DNA of 64,000 bases from Lunularia cruciata. Lineage: Eukaryota; Streptophyta; Marchantiopsida; Lunulariales; Lunulariaceae. Location: NCBI GenBank assembly GCA_948567375.1, contig OX419757.1, positions 48,977,665-49,041,664 on the forward strand, read 5' to 3'. Of this stretch, positions 53,603 to 63,068 are shown in pieces. The position numbers and the translations under genes were made by a program. A model generated the notes under the pieces. The model was not told the origin of the DNA, did no database searches, and saw only the letters and a list, made by a program, of their open reading frames with translations. Positions within the stretch are counted from its first letter, which is position 1; every line of letters begins with the position of its first letter.

Positions 53603-54012
53603 GTAAAAGACCGTGACTAAGGATAGAAATAGGAGAATGGAAGCTCACATTGAGACACTTGAATGAGAGAAAAATTTGAATGCCTAGCATGAGCTTTGGC
53701 TCTTGTATTTATAGGGATCATACAAGGATCTTGAGAAGCTTCTCAAGAAGCTTCCTTGAGCCACTTTCTAAGAGTGCAAGCCAAGTTAATTGGGAAGCTT
53801 CTCAAGAAGCTTCCTTCTAGAATTCGCTTACTTGGCATGCAAACTAAGCTAGTTGGAACCTTCTAGAAGCTACTTACTTGAGGTGTAAGCTAAGCTAGCT
53901 AGGAAGCTTCCCAAGAAGCTTCCTAGATACTTCTAAATATTATAGGCTAATTTGTCTTATTTGTTACTTTGTTAGCCCTACTAACTTCATTGCTAAACTC
54001 CATATTGTTACA
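53603..54012 (-). mobile_element. 5' LTR of the nested family T element (410 bp)
   Basis: TGTAAAAGACC to ATTGTTACA. On its own strand, several GAAGCTTC and TTCTAGAA dyads (53730-53930) precede a TATAAATA near 53703-53716. Same promoter layout as the LTR at 60829. Confidence 0.88.
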
Positions 54013-54017
54013 AATAG

Positions 54018-54840
54018 CTTGATCAATACTCCAATAAGTAGACCAATCTATAAGCTCTCACCAAAAGAGTTAGAAGAACTTTGAACATGCTAATCAAGTT
54101 GTTGGAGAAGGATTTCATACAATATATTACGATTGGTATGAAGCTTGCCTTGTCTACAACATGTCATTCTCAAATTGATAGGCAAAGAGAACATGCAAAT
54201 TGTGCTTTGGAAGATATGTTATGTGCCTCAATGTTCATCACACTAATTGAGATATTTGTCTTGCAGTTGCTAATTTTACCTACAATAATTCTAAGGATGC
54301 AAGTATAGGCTTCCTTCCCTTCTTCCTCAATTATGGACAAGATCCACTCACTCCAAATTCTCTTCTTACTCCATTGCCATCTTACTTCCACCTTCTTGTC
54401 CAAGCTATCTACTTCCTTATACCAAGCAAAGTCTGTCTTGTTGTTCAAAATTGGCAAAAACAATATGCTAATAGTCATTGTTGTGATTTCACTTTTCAAA
54501 TTAAAAATAAGGTCATACTTTCCTCTAATAACCTTTCTCTCTCTCTTGACACCCATGTTAATAAACTTACTTCTAGTTGGGTAGGTCTCTTGATATTATC
54601 AATCAGTTCTCTTGTCACCTACAAACTTGCACTTCCTAATCACATGAAAATTCATCTTGTCCTCCATTTCTCCAAGTTAAAACTCTTTGTTTCTACGCAT
54701 CTTCCTTTCTTACTCACCTCCAACTCTTCCTCCTCCAATCCCAATTAACAATCATAAAGAATATAAAGTTGACCATATACTTGCACATTGTGACATCCAA
54801 TGTGGCCACCAATGAAATTAAATATAAGATCCTTTGGAAA
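54018..54840 (+). pseudogene. Rest of pol of the old family T element, internally deleted
   Basis: RT start (STPISRPIYKLSPKELEEL-like) to FIQYI at about 54130, then a jump straight to integrase (CHSQIDRQREHANCALEDMLC) at about 54165. Roughly 1.5-2 kb of RT, RNase H and integrase are missing. The integrase tail and remains of a chromodomain (EYKVDHILAH near 54755-54790) follow. Confidence 0.8.
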
Positions 54841-54960
54841 AGGTAATCTCTTCACAATCTCACATCAAAGCTCTTTTTATCTCTAAAATGCACAAGCTGT
54901 TATTCAAGAGTTCAAAGATTCCATGGTGACAAGGATATCACTCACTAGCAGAGGGGGGAT

Positions 54961-55004
54961 ATTTAATAATATAGAGTTAGAAAAAGCTAAATATAGCTAA
55001 TAGG
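54961..55004 (+). mobile_element. 3' LTR of the old family T element, first part
   Basis: Begins after the purine tract AGAGGGGGGAT and reads AATAATATAGAGTTAG, matching 46158-46190. It is interrupted by the family R solo LTR. Confidence 0.75.
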
Positions 55005-55743
55005 TGTAATACTCCGAGGACAAGAGAAGAGAGAAAACACAGATTGCACACTCAAACATTCGATGCCCCAAGGGAGCACCTTCTCTTTATTATATAGGCA
55101 AAGAGGATCTCCTCCAAGGAAGCTCCACCATAGGATTAGGGACACAGATAGGTGACATGTCAGCAAGCTCCACCCTTGGATTACTTACTTGGATGGGTGA
55201 CCTGTCTGGTCTAGGTCCTATCTGGTTGGTCAAACAAGCTTTGACCGGAGGGCATCTTTTAGGGAATCTTCCTGTAGGAATCTCAGAATCACATGAGTAA
55301 GGTACCGTTGGAAAGCTCTCGACGAGAAAAACCAAGGGGGAGGGAAGGCCAGCCTCTCCTCTGTTGGGGGGGGGGATCTGCACATTTTTGAGACCTAATT
55401 CATCCGTTTAGGCCTCCGAAATTGCCTTCAAAGATTTCAGGCATATTTCGGTTCCTACTCTATTAGTAGAAGTCCTCTTTTGGTGATACCTCTTTCTGAT
55501 CTGTTTAGTCCATCATGTGTAACATCCTTCCAAATGTTACCAATCCAATTCTCACCTTTAAATCATATGTCTAGCTATTGGTTCTGAGGTTCCAAGTCTA
55601 TTTCGATTTCTGCCCTATTAGTAGAAGTACTCTTTTGGTGATATTTCTATCTGATCTATTTTGACCATCATGTATAACATCATTCTAGATGTTACCAAAC
55701 CAAATTTCACATCTAGATCATATGGCTAACCCTTGGTATTACA
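55005..55743 (-). mobile_element. Family R solo LTR
   Basis: 739 bp, TGTAATACTCC to GGTATTACA, flanked by ATAGG at 55000-55004 and 55744-55748. Contains a ten-base G run near 55366-55376 and two internal repeat units. No family R interior is attached. Confidence 0.93.
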
Positions 55744-55748
55744 ATAGG

Positions 55749-56078
55749 TGGTAAAATTAACACATACCTAGGAAACTTTAAGAATATTCTAAAAGTATCC
55801 ATAAAGCTTCTTGGTGAGAAGTTTCTAGTAACTTTCCAAGGATTGAGTAACTTGTATACCAAGTTGATAGTTAGCTTAGCTTGTATGTCAAGTAAATGAT
55901 TAGCTAAGCTTGCATTCCAAGTATGTCAACTTCTAGAAAGAACTTTTCTTGGAAGCTTTTCAGGAATTTTACACCCATTTTACCAAAGCACAAGCTCAAG
56001 CTAGGTATTTGGAATTCACCTACTTGTGAGTTCTAATATGATCTTCACTTATCCTATCACTTTACTCATTATTTTACA
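55749..56078 (+). mobile_element. 3' LTR of the old family T element, second part
   Basis: Continues AAAATTAACACATACCTAGG as in 46203-46222 and ends ATTTTACA. Old and diverged. Confidence 0.75.
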
Positions 56079-57288
56079 TGTTGAGAAGCTAAAGTATAAT
56101 AATAAGCACTCAAATCCTTCAATTTCTAAGATATATATATAAGTAGTATTTCAGATATTAAAAAAATAAATTTATAGGATAAGTATTTTATTCATTACAA
56201 AATAAAATTAGATGCAAATTTAGAACTAATTAATTTTTCAATAATGAAATATTTATTTTTAGTATTTTCTTAGAAATAATTAAAAATAATTAATGATTTA
56301 AATTAGTGTCAAAAATTTGCTGAAATTAAGAATTACTATTCAATGTATTTAGCAGTTTTATCTCTTATCATGGTAACTTATTCGTTGTAATTGAATGATG
56401 ATTGACTCTCCAAGTGTAGTCTTAAGAAGAAATATCTCCTTGATAATATTGACTAAAAGTATTCTTGATACTCATATACAAACAGAAGGTTATGAATGTC
56501 TTCTCTTTTTTTTGTTAAGTACAATACAAACAATATGATCTAAAAATATCTAGATATTTTGCAAATTTATTTATAGAAATATCAGTGAATTTACTCAAGT
56601 TATTTTTGTATCATTCACGATAAAAAAGCTTAAAGAAAAGAAAATATTTTGCTAAAAACCAACCATGATGAGTTATATTTTCTTAGGTCCAACCTTACAT
56701 GCTTAGAAAATCAAGTGTTGTTCAAAGCATATACTTAAGTATATTTCACCAAAAGTATAAACAAGGATTATCTCATGAGCTCTAGCTTCTCATCGGGTAC
56801 CCTATCAACTATCCTAAATTGAGTTTCATTGTTTTCTCATAGGTAGTAGATAAAGAATTCTTATTTTCTATGTTACTTTATCTTTTCTAAAATATTATAA
56901 ATAATTATAATATTTTTTATCTTTTATTTGTAAAATAATTTTTCAAAAGACTTAGTTTGATGCGTTAAGGATAAAGATGAGTTCTACATAAGTTCTAGAT
57001 ATAGAATTTAAAGATAAGTACAATCTTCATCCTAAGCATCTATATTTATATAGACTCTCCTACCTAACTTATCTACCTAAATCCAATTATTAAATCCGAC
57101 AACCTAAATGCACTTAAGGTAACATACACACTATGCAACGTGAAATTATGAATTTATCTACTCATTGGATTCTCTATTTGTGTCTACTTGCATTATGTAT
57201 TAGATCCAAACTTCAACTTAAAAAATAAAAGTTCAAATTTTATATGACCAAATTCACCAATAAAAATTTCTGGACTTTGATATAAAAG
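56079..57288. other. AT-rich stretch without genes
   Basis: No ORF or repeat of the families in this window is recognised. It separates two transposon clusters. Confidence 0.6.
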
Positions 57289-58027
57289 TGTAATGCTCCA
57301 AGGACAAGAGAAGAGAGAAAACACAGATTGCACTCAAACATTCGATGCCCCAAGGGAGCGCCTTCTCTTTATTATATAGACAAAGAGTATCTCCTCCAAG
57401 GAAGCTCCACCATAGGATTAGGGACACAAATAGGTGAGATGTCAGCAAGCTCCACCCTTGGATTACTTACTGGGATGGGTGACCTGTCTGGTCTAGGTCT
57501 TATCTGGTTGGTCAAACAAGCTTTGACCGGAGGGCATCTTTTAGGGAATCTTCCTATAGGAATCTCAGAATCACGTGAGTAAGGTACCGTTGGAAAGCTC
57601 TCGACAAGACAAAGCAAGGGGGAGGGGAGGCCAGATTTACTTCTGTTAGGGGGGGGGAATCTGCACATTTTTGAGACCTAATTCATCCGTCTAGGCCTCC
57701 GAAATTGCCTTCAAAGATTTCAGGCATATTTTGGTTCCTACTCTATTAGTAGAAGTCCCCTTTTGATGAAACCTCTTTCTGATCTGTTTAGTCCATCATG
57801 TGTAACATCCTTCCAGATGTTACCAAACCAATTCTCACCTTTAAATCATATGTCTAGCTATTGGTTCTAAGGTTCTCAAGTCTATTTTGGTTTCTGCCCT
57901 ATTAGTAGAGGTACTCTTTTGGTGATACTTCTATCTGATCTATTTTGACCATCATGTATAAAATCATTCTAGATGTTACCAAACCAAATTTCACATCTAG
58001 ATCATATGGCTAACCCTTGGTATTACA
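57289..58027 (-). mobile_element. Family R 3' LTR (739 bp)
   Basis: TGTAATGCTCC to GGTATTACA, followed by the purine tract AAAAGGAGGGAGGTT on the minus strand. Nine-base G run near 57641-57650. Possible outer target sequence AAAAG at 57284-57288. Confidence 0.9.
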
Positions 58028-58040
58028 AACCTCCCTCCTT

Positions 58041-58499
58041 TTAAGACGCAACGTCCTCGTTGTGCAATTGTTGCTCAAATGCTTGCACCAATACCGGTGC
58101 ATGTGCCAAATTGGCCGCAGGTTCCCATGTTGCTTCATAGAGGGGGTAACCTTTCCATTGTACTAGATAGTCCACCCGTAGATGGCGAGTACCACGCATG
58201 CGCTTTTGGAGAATCCGCTCCACTTCATATTCCTTTGTGCCATCAATGAGTGTCGGACAAGGTTGAATGTCCTGTGTGGAAGGACCTTGGCTTGATCGGG
58301 GAGCATATCTGCGTAATAGGGAGACATGGAACAGTAGATGGATCTTCATGTGTGGTGGTAGCTCAAGGTGATAGGCTATAGTGCCGATGCGACGAAGAAT
58401 CGAGAAAGGCCCAATAAAATGAGGTCTGAGCTTACGAGATCCAACTAATGTGAGGTTGGTTGTCAATAGCCACACTTGATCCCCAACATTGAACTCCAT
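58041..58499 (-). CDS. Integrase tail and chromodomain, family R element
   Basis: 152 codons after an in-frame TAG. The integrase GPY/F-like module (FIGPFSILRRIGTIAYHLELP, split here as FIGPFSILRR and AYHLELP) is followed by a chromodomain at about residues 97-140: EYEVERIL, YLVQWKGYP and ATWEPAANL, including the aromatic positions that bind methyl-lysine. The C terminus is the true end of pol. Confidence 0.88.
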   Translation of the reverse strand: MEFNVGDQVWLLTTNLTLVGSRKLRPHFIGPFSILRRIGTIAYHLELPPHMKIHLLFHVSLLRRYAPRSSQGPSTQDIQPCPTLIDGTKEYEVERILQKRMRGTRHLRVDYLVQWKGYPLYEATWEPAANLAHAPVLVQAFEQQLHNEDVAS

Positions 58500-58523
58500 G
58501 TGCCTACGGTGTGCATCAGCATA

Positions 58524-59129
58524 CTACTTTTGTTGATTTTGCGCAATCTGTAACATGTGCTTGGCGCTCTCCACACCTTGTTGGATTCTAGAAACAAATG
58601 TGTTGACTGCATCAACCTTGGTAGTCACTAGACGGATCTTCATCAAGCTAGAAGGTGTGGAGGGATGCTCACCATACATGAGGAAGAATGGAGGGACCTG
58701 GGTGGAGGCATTCACTGAATTGTTGTAAGCAAATTCCACCAATGGTAGTAGGGTGTCCCACCTCTCTTGCTCTTCTAAGGTGAAGCCTTGTAACATGTCT
58801 TCAATCGTGCAATTAGCCCGCTCTGTTTGGCCATCTGTTTGTGGGTGGTAAGTTGTGGACATGGCCAACTTAGTTTTGAAGAAACCAAAGAGTGTTTGCC
58901 AAAACAAATTGGTGAATTGGGTGCCTCTATCGGTGATGAGTACTCTAGACAAGCCATGGTGAGCAAAGATTGCCTCTAAGTATAGTTAAGCTAGTTGTGG
59001 AGCGGTCACCTCCTTGGTGGTAGGGCGTACATGAATCATTTTGCTAAGCCGGTCCACAAAGACCACAATGGAGTCAAACCTTGAGGTGGTCTTGGGTAAT
59101 TCACAGACGAGATCCATACTCACTTGTTC
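58524..59129 (-). pseudogene. Integrase catalytic core, family R element
   Basis: Continues from EQVSMDL (first catalytic aspartate) through a TAA near 58986-58988 to the open stretch 58524-58952, which has ITDRGTQF with the second aspartate and QTERANC with the glutamate. The DDE triad is therefore intact apart from the stops. It ends at TAG (58524-58526). Confidence 0.85.
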
Positions 59130-59786
59130 CTAACATTGGGTAGGAGTAGGGAGAGGTTGAAGGAGCCCTGCAGGAGCTTGATTAGAAGCTTTGTTCTGTT
59201 GAAAAAGTAGGCAGCTATGCACATAGTCCACCACGTTGTTGCTCATCTTGGACCAATAGTAATGGCGCTTGACTGCATCCAAGGTCTTGTCCACTCCAAC
59301 ATGAGCTGCAATGGCCGAATCATGACATTCCGCTAGAATGGTGGTGCGTAATTCTGGGACATTTAGGATCCATAATCTGCCATCCCGAAAGGTGAGTCCT
59401 TGGGTGCTGGTGACACTTTTGGACGATTGCGCTTCTACAATCTGTGGATCAGTTTTTGTAGTAGCTAAAATCTCTTGCAAGAATTCAGGGTTAATCTTAA
59501 CCTCTACCACCAAGTTGTTGGCCATTGGCATGCGGATGAATGCATCTGCAAGTTGCTTCTTACCTTCCACGTAGGTGATTGTCATGTTGAAGCGTTGTTG
59601 CCACTCTGCCCACCGAATTTGGTGACGAGATAGATCCTTCTGTGTCTTGAGGTAGACTAGAGGTTTATGGTCTGTCTCTACTACAAATGCCTTCTCGCCC
59701 AAGTAGTGCTTCCAATGCTTGGTTGCTAGAACGATGGCCAACTCTTCTCGTTCTGTGGTGTGGTAGTTGTGCTCTGCCGGTAACAA
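59130..59786 (-). pseudogene. RNase H end and integrase zinc domain, family R element
   Basis: 218 codons: LPAEHNYHTTEREELAIV, VETDHKPLVYL, then the zinc region HDSAIAAHVGVDKT with SCLLFQQ, where the second cysteine is phenylalanine. It ends at a TAG that replaces the tryptophan of QWEQVSMD. Confidence 0.85.
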
Positions 59787-59789
59787 CTT

Positions 59790-60227
59790 TCAAGAGAAAT
59801 ATGGAATTGGATGCCATTCGTCATGCCACTCTTGTTGTAGGACTGCTCCTATTGCTACGCTTGATGCATCCATAGCCAACTTGATTGGACGTTTTGGGTC
59901 ATACCACTTCAAGATTGGCGCATGTAGCAAGGCGGCCTTCAATTCTTGAAAGGCCAACTCTTGTACAGTTCCCCATGTCCACTTCTTCCCCTTGCCAAGT
60001 AGTGTCGTTAAAGGATGTGCAACCTTGGAGAAGTCCTTGACAAATCTACAATAGAATCCCGTCAACCCCAAGAAGCTCTTAAGTTGAGTCTGATCTTCTG
60101 GGGCACTCCATTTTTGAATGACCTCTATTTTATCTGTCAATACTTGAATGCCCTCTGCACTTACTCTATGCTCTAAGTAGTCTACTTCAGAGTTGCCAAA
60201 TTCACTCTTTGAGATTTTGGCGTACAA
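59790..60227 (-). pseudogene. RT thumb and RNase H start, family R element
   Basis: 145 codons in frame with its neighbours: KSFLGLTGFYCRFVKDFS, then RNase H AMDASSVAIGAVLQQ. Ends at TGA (59790-59792). Confidence 0.85.
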
Positions 60228-60266
60228 CTGATTCTGTCTTAGAATTAGGAGGACCTCTCGTAGATG

Positions 60267-60828
60267 TTATTTGTGTTCTGTCATCATGCTACTATATACT
60301 AAGATATCATCCAAGAATATGATAACAGACTTATCCAAGTATGGACGAAATATGTCATTCATTAGACTCATGAAAGTGGCAGGCGCATTGGTGAGGCCAA
60401 AAGGCATCACAAGATACTCAAAGTGTCCATACTTGGTTCGAAAGGCAGTTTTGTACACATCCTCCTCTGCAATTCGGATTTGATTGTAACCGCTCCGCAA
60501 GTCTAGTTTGGTGAAGTATCTTGCTCCATGGAGTTGATCAAACAGGTCATCCATGCGAGGTAAGGGGTATTTGTTCTTCACAATTTGTTGATTGAGACCC
60601 CGATAGTCAATGCACATGCACATTGTACCATCCTTCTTCTTCACAAACAAGACAGGGGCCCCATATAGTGATACACTAGGTTGGATGAACCCTTTTTGTA
60701 GCATCTCCTCAATTTGAGTCTTACACTCCTCCAACTCATGAGGTGATAGGCAATATGGGGCCTTACAAGGAGGTGTCTTCCCCAAGAGTGTCTCTATTTT
60801 GTGATCTACTTGCCTTTTAGGTGGTAAT
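60267..60828 (-). pseudogene. RT N-terminal part, family R element
   Basis: About 187 codons up to the junction: [39 protein letters not shown] and the active site [10 protein letters not shown]. It ends at TAA (60267-60269). The open frame runs a few codons into the inserted LTR at its upstream end, which is not genuine. Confidence 0.87.
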
Positions 60829-60903
60829 TGTAACAATATGGAGTTTAGTGACGAAGTTAATCGGGCTTACGAAGTAGAGAATAAGACAAAATAGCCTAGA
60901 ATA

Positions 60904-61120
60904 TTCTAGAAGCATCTAAGAAGCTTCTTAGGAAGCTTCCCAACTTGTTAACTTGCGCCCTAAGCAGGTAGCTTCTAGAAGGAAGCTTCTAGAAGCTTCT
61001 AACTAGCTTAGCTTACACGCCAAGTAGGTGGCTTCTAGAAGGAAGCTTCTTGAGAAGCCTCCTAGTTAACTTGGCTTGCACTCCAAGAAAGCGGCTCAAG
61101 GAAGCTTCTTGAGAAGCTTC
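60904..61120 (+). promoter_or_regulatory. Array of heat-shock-element-like dyads in the family T LTR
   Basis: Dyads GAAnnTTC or TTCnnGAA occur at 60904-60911, 60920-60927, 60932-60939, 60973-60980, 61033-61040, 61042-61049, 61101-61108 and 61113-61120. At 60982-60999 there is GAAgcTTCtaGAAgcTTC, four perfect alternating 5-bp units, the canonical binding pattern of heat-shock factors. The array ends 20 bp before the TATA box. Similar dyads stand upstream of TATA in the LTRs at 48412 and 53603. Heat or stress induction is inferred. Confidence 0.65.
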
Positions 61121-61139
61121 AAGGGTCTTGTATGCTACC

Positions 61140-61147
61140 TATAAATA
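61140..61147 (+). promoter_or_regulatory. TATA box of the family T LTR
   Basis: TATAAATA, about 110 bp before the LTR end and just after the GAAnnTTC array, a suitable place for the U3/R boundary. Confidence 0.75.
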
Positions 61148-61252
61148 CCAAGGCCGAAGCTCATGCTAGGCATTCGGAGTTTTCCCTCATTCAAGTGTCG
61201 CAATGTGAATTTCCATTCTCCTATTTCTCTCCTCGGTTTTGGTCTTTTACAT

Positions 61253-61264
61253 TGGTATCAGAGC
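61253..61264 (+). other. Primer-binding site, initiator tRNA-Met
   Basis: TGGTATCAGAGC, the standard plant initiator tRNA-Met primer site, one base after the LTR. Confidence 0.95.
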
Positions 61265-61522
61265 AGGAATGGGATGGATGGAATTTATGGACCACCAAAT
61301 CCACTTCCGCCAAACCATTGGGACTTTCATCTCCAGATATTACCAAAGCATCGTTTCACACAATTCATCACCTCACGCTTTAGGCAGGATTTTCTACATA
61401 TGATCACCGTGTCAGAGGAACCCTTGATACTTCCAATTGTAACTTATGGAGAACGGTGGACGTGTTGTATCTATGTGTTAATCAACTAGATAAATGGAGA
61501 GTAGTGGAATAGAGTAGTAGCG

Positions 61523-62254
61523 ATGGCGGCAATACCGGATGTTATCCTTGCAATGCAACAACAAATCGATCATCTTACTCGATTGTTGGATGAACGAGAC
61601 CAGCAACGACGAGAACAAATAGACAGAGAGCCCGTTCGAGATGGAGAAGATCGCATTCGATTTCCGAAACCCAAGGTGTTTGAAGGCAAGAATCTTCCAG
61701 GCATAGTGGATAATTTTGTGTTTGACTGTGAACGTTACTTTGAAGCCACCAATCTTCAAGACGAGCGGAAACAAATTCTCTTGGCTTCTAGCCAGTTGGA
61801 TGGCATGGCAAAACTTTGGTGGCGATTTCGAGTAGAAAGAGCTGAACGACAAATTGTTACACCGATTTTGACATGGGCAGAATTCAAGGATGCAATACTT
61901 GGTCGATTTCAGACTATAAATGCCACCCGAGCTGCACGAGATAATTTGGCGGAGTTGAGGCAGATTGGCTCAATGAGAAGCTACATCACACAAGTTCAGA
62001 ATATCATCATGCAAATTCTAGATATCCAAGAAGGTGAAGTTCTGGATCGATTTGTGCGAGGATTGAAGTCACGAACCAGATTGGAGGTGACCATGCAAGA
62101 GCCACAGAACGTAGAAGAAGCCATGCAATTGGCTGAGCGTTTTGATTCCTTAGTTGCAACAACTTGGTCTCGACCTCGACCTAAAACCTACCCCGTACCA
62201 CGAGTGGAAAAACCGGTACCAATGGAGATTGATGCTATCCAGCGAAGACACTAG
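61523..62254 (+). CDS. gag of the family T element
   Basis: 243 codons starting MAAIPDVILAMQQQIDHL (ATG preceded by AGCG and followed by G). The gag core is typical: NFVFDCERYFEATN, LDGMAKLWWRF, MRSYITQVQ and FVRGLKSRTRLEV. It stops at TAG 62252 because of a one-base loss just before; the older copy at 47503 keeps the intact order RPLGT at this point. The zinc knuckle follows in another frame. Confidence 0.88.
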   Translation: MAAIPDVILAMQQQIDHLTRLLDERDQQRREQIDREPVRDGEDRIRFPKPKVFEGKNLPGIVDNFVFDCERYFEATNLQDERKQILLASSQLDGMAKLWWRFRVERAERQIVTPILTWAEFKDAILGRFQTINATRAARDNLAELRQIGSMRSYITQVQNIIMQILDIQEGEVLDRFVRGLKSRTRLEVTMQEPQNVEEAMQLAERFDSLVATTWSRPRPKTYPVPRVEKPVPMEIDAIQRRH

Positions 62255-62416
62255 GCACAGCAGATAGAGAAAGATTACGACAAAATGGAGGTTGCTTTTA
62301 TTGTCGCCAGTTGGGGCATCGCATTGCTGAATGTCCACTCAAGAATGGACGACCTCGACAAGTTGCCCAAGTGGAGGTTGTGGAGCGGAATGATCCGGGA
62401 AACGAGGAATCCCAGT
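62255..62416 (+). pseudogene. Nucleocapsid zinc knuckle of the family T element, out of frame
   Basis: In a different frame from gag the sequence reads ERLRQNGGCFYCRQLGHRIA with a standard CX2CX4HX4C ending AEC, up to a TAG near 62416. Protease then continues in the third frame, so a second frameshift lies between about 62345 and 62440. Confidence 0.8.
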
Positions 62417-62444
62417 AGGAGATTTTGAGCCGCCTACTAGGAGC

Positions 62445-62837
62445 TTGATTAGTTCCAATGGGATTGAAGGCTCGACCTATGCAAGTTTGCTTCACTTGCA
62501 AGGTATTATATCTAATCGGGGTTGTAGAATTTTGGTTGATTCTGGAAGTTCAGAGAATTGCATGTCTATGCAAGTGGCAAAGGAATTGGGTATTCCTATC
62601 AGGCCAATGATTGGAAGTAGTTTGATGATGGCGGATGGTAGAAAGGGTTCTGCATTCCGCACCTTGCATCCTGTTACCTTCAAGATTGGGAAGGAGTATT
62701 TGGAGTGTATGAGGTTTGTAGTGGCACCTCTACATTATGATATCATTCTAGGTCTACCTTGGCTTGAATGTCATAAGGTTCAATTTGATTGGACCCGACA
62801 CCAAATTCAAGTACAACACCAAGGTAGGAATTTCTGA
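62445..62837 (+). CDS. Protease of the family T element
   Basis: 130 codons. The leading codon is TTG, so this is an internal part of the polyprotein. The active site ILVDSGSSENCM is intact and IILGLPWLECH marks the end of the fold. It ends at TGA (62835-62837) in frame with the downstream linker and RT. Confidence 0.85.
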   Translation: MISSNGIEGSTYASLLHLQGIISNRGCRILVDSGSSENCMSMQVAKELGIPIRPMIGSSLMMADGRKGSAFRTLHPVTFKIGKEYLECMRFVVAPLHYDIILGLPWLECHKVQFDWTRHQIQVQHQGRNF

Positions 62838-62888
62838 TTAGGTTGTCTGGCACCTCTGAGTAAGACACCTAAGAATAGTCAGTCCCAA

Positions 62889-63068
62889 GATGAGAAGTTT
62901 GTCGAGAAGGTAGCCATAGAGAAAATCTGGAAGGGAGATGAGTCCCAAGATGGGAAGTTTGCCAGGAAGGCAACCATGGAGCAAGCTTGGAAGAGAGATG
63001 AGTCCCTAGAAGGGAAGTTTGTGAATGAAGCAGCCATAGAGCAAGCTTTGGAGGACGATAAGTCTGTA
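62889..63068 (+). repeat. Three 60-bp coding repeats between protease and RT
   Basis: Units start at 62889, 62949 and 63009, each exactly 60 bp and encoding a 20-residue block of the type [20 protein letters not shown]. Being a multiple of three they keep the frame. The nested copy at 51740-51988 has the same three blocks, so the array is older than the split of these copies. Confidence 0.88.

Larger units (their letters stand above)
48412..54012 (-). mobile_element. Family T chromovirus nested in the older copy
   Basis: Minus-strand element of 5.6 kb: 3' LTR 48412-48811, 5' LTR 53603-54012, target duplication AATAG at 48407-48411 and 54013-54017. The interrupted RT of the host element reads on across the site. 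Gag, protease, linker repeats, RT, RNase H, integrase and chromodomain are present but full of stops. Confidence 0.9.
46151..56078 (+). mobile_element. Old family T chromovirus, split by two later insertions
   Basis: Plus-strand element: 5' LTR 46151-46594, primer site, decayed gag, zinc knuckle, protease, start of RT to 48411; then a 5.6 kb family T copy; then RT start, integrase end and chromodomain region 54018-54840, purine tract 54950-54960, 3' LTR 54961-55004 plus 55749-56078 around a family R solo LTR. Pol is internally deleted. It aligns along its length with the younger element at 60829. Confidence 0.85.
57289..60828 (-). mobile_element. Family R chromovirus, right part cut off by a later insertion
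   Basis: 3' LTR 57289-58027, purine tract, then pol on the minus strand from chromodomain back to the start of RT at 60828, where a family T element begins. Protease, gag and the 5' LTR must lie beyond the window. All of pol present is in one frame with five stops, so it is younger than the family R copy at 31897. Confidence 0.9.
60829..61251 (+). mobile_element. Family T 5' LTR (423 bp)
   Basis: TGTAACAATATGG to GGTCTTTTACA, directly before the primer site. Carries an array of GAAnnTTC dyads and a TATA box, listed below. Confidence 0.88.

Noticed and set aside
62889-63068. CRISPR-like array
   Set aside because: Units are contiguous 60-bp coding repeats without spacers, in a plant retrotransposon.
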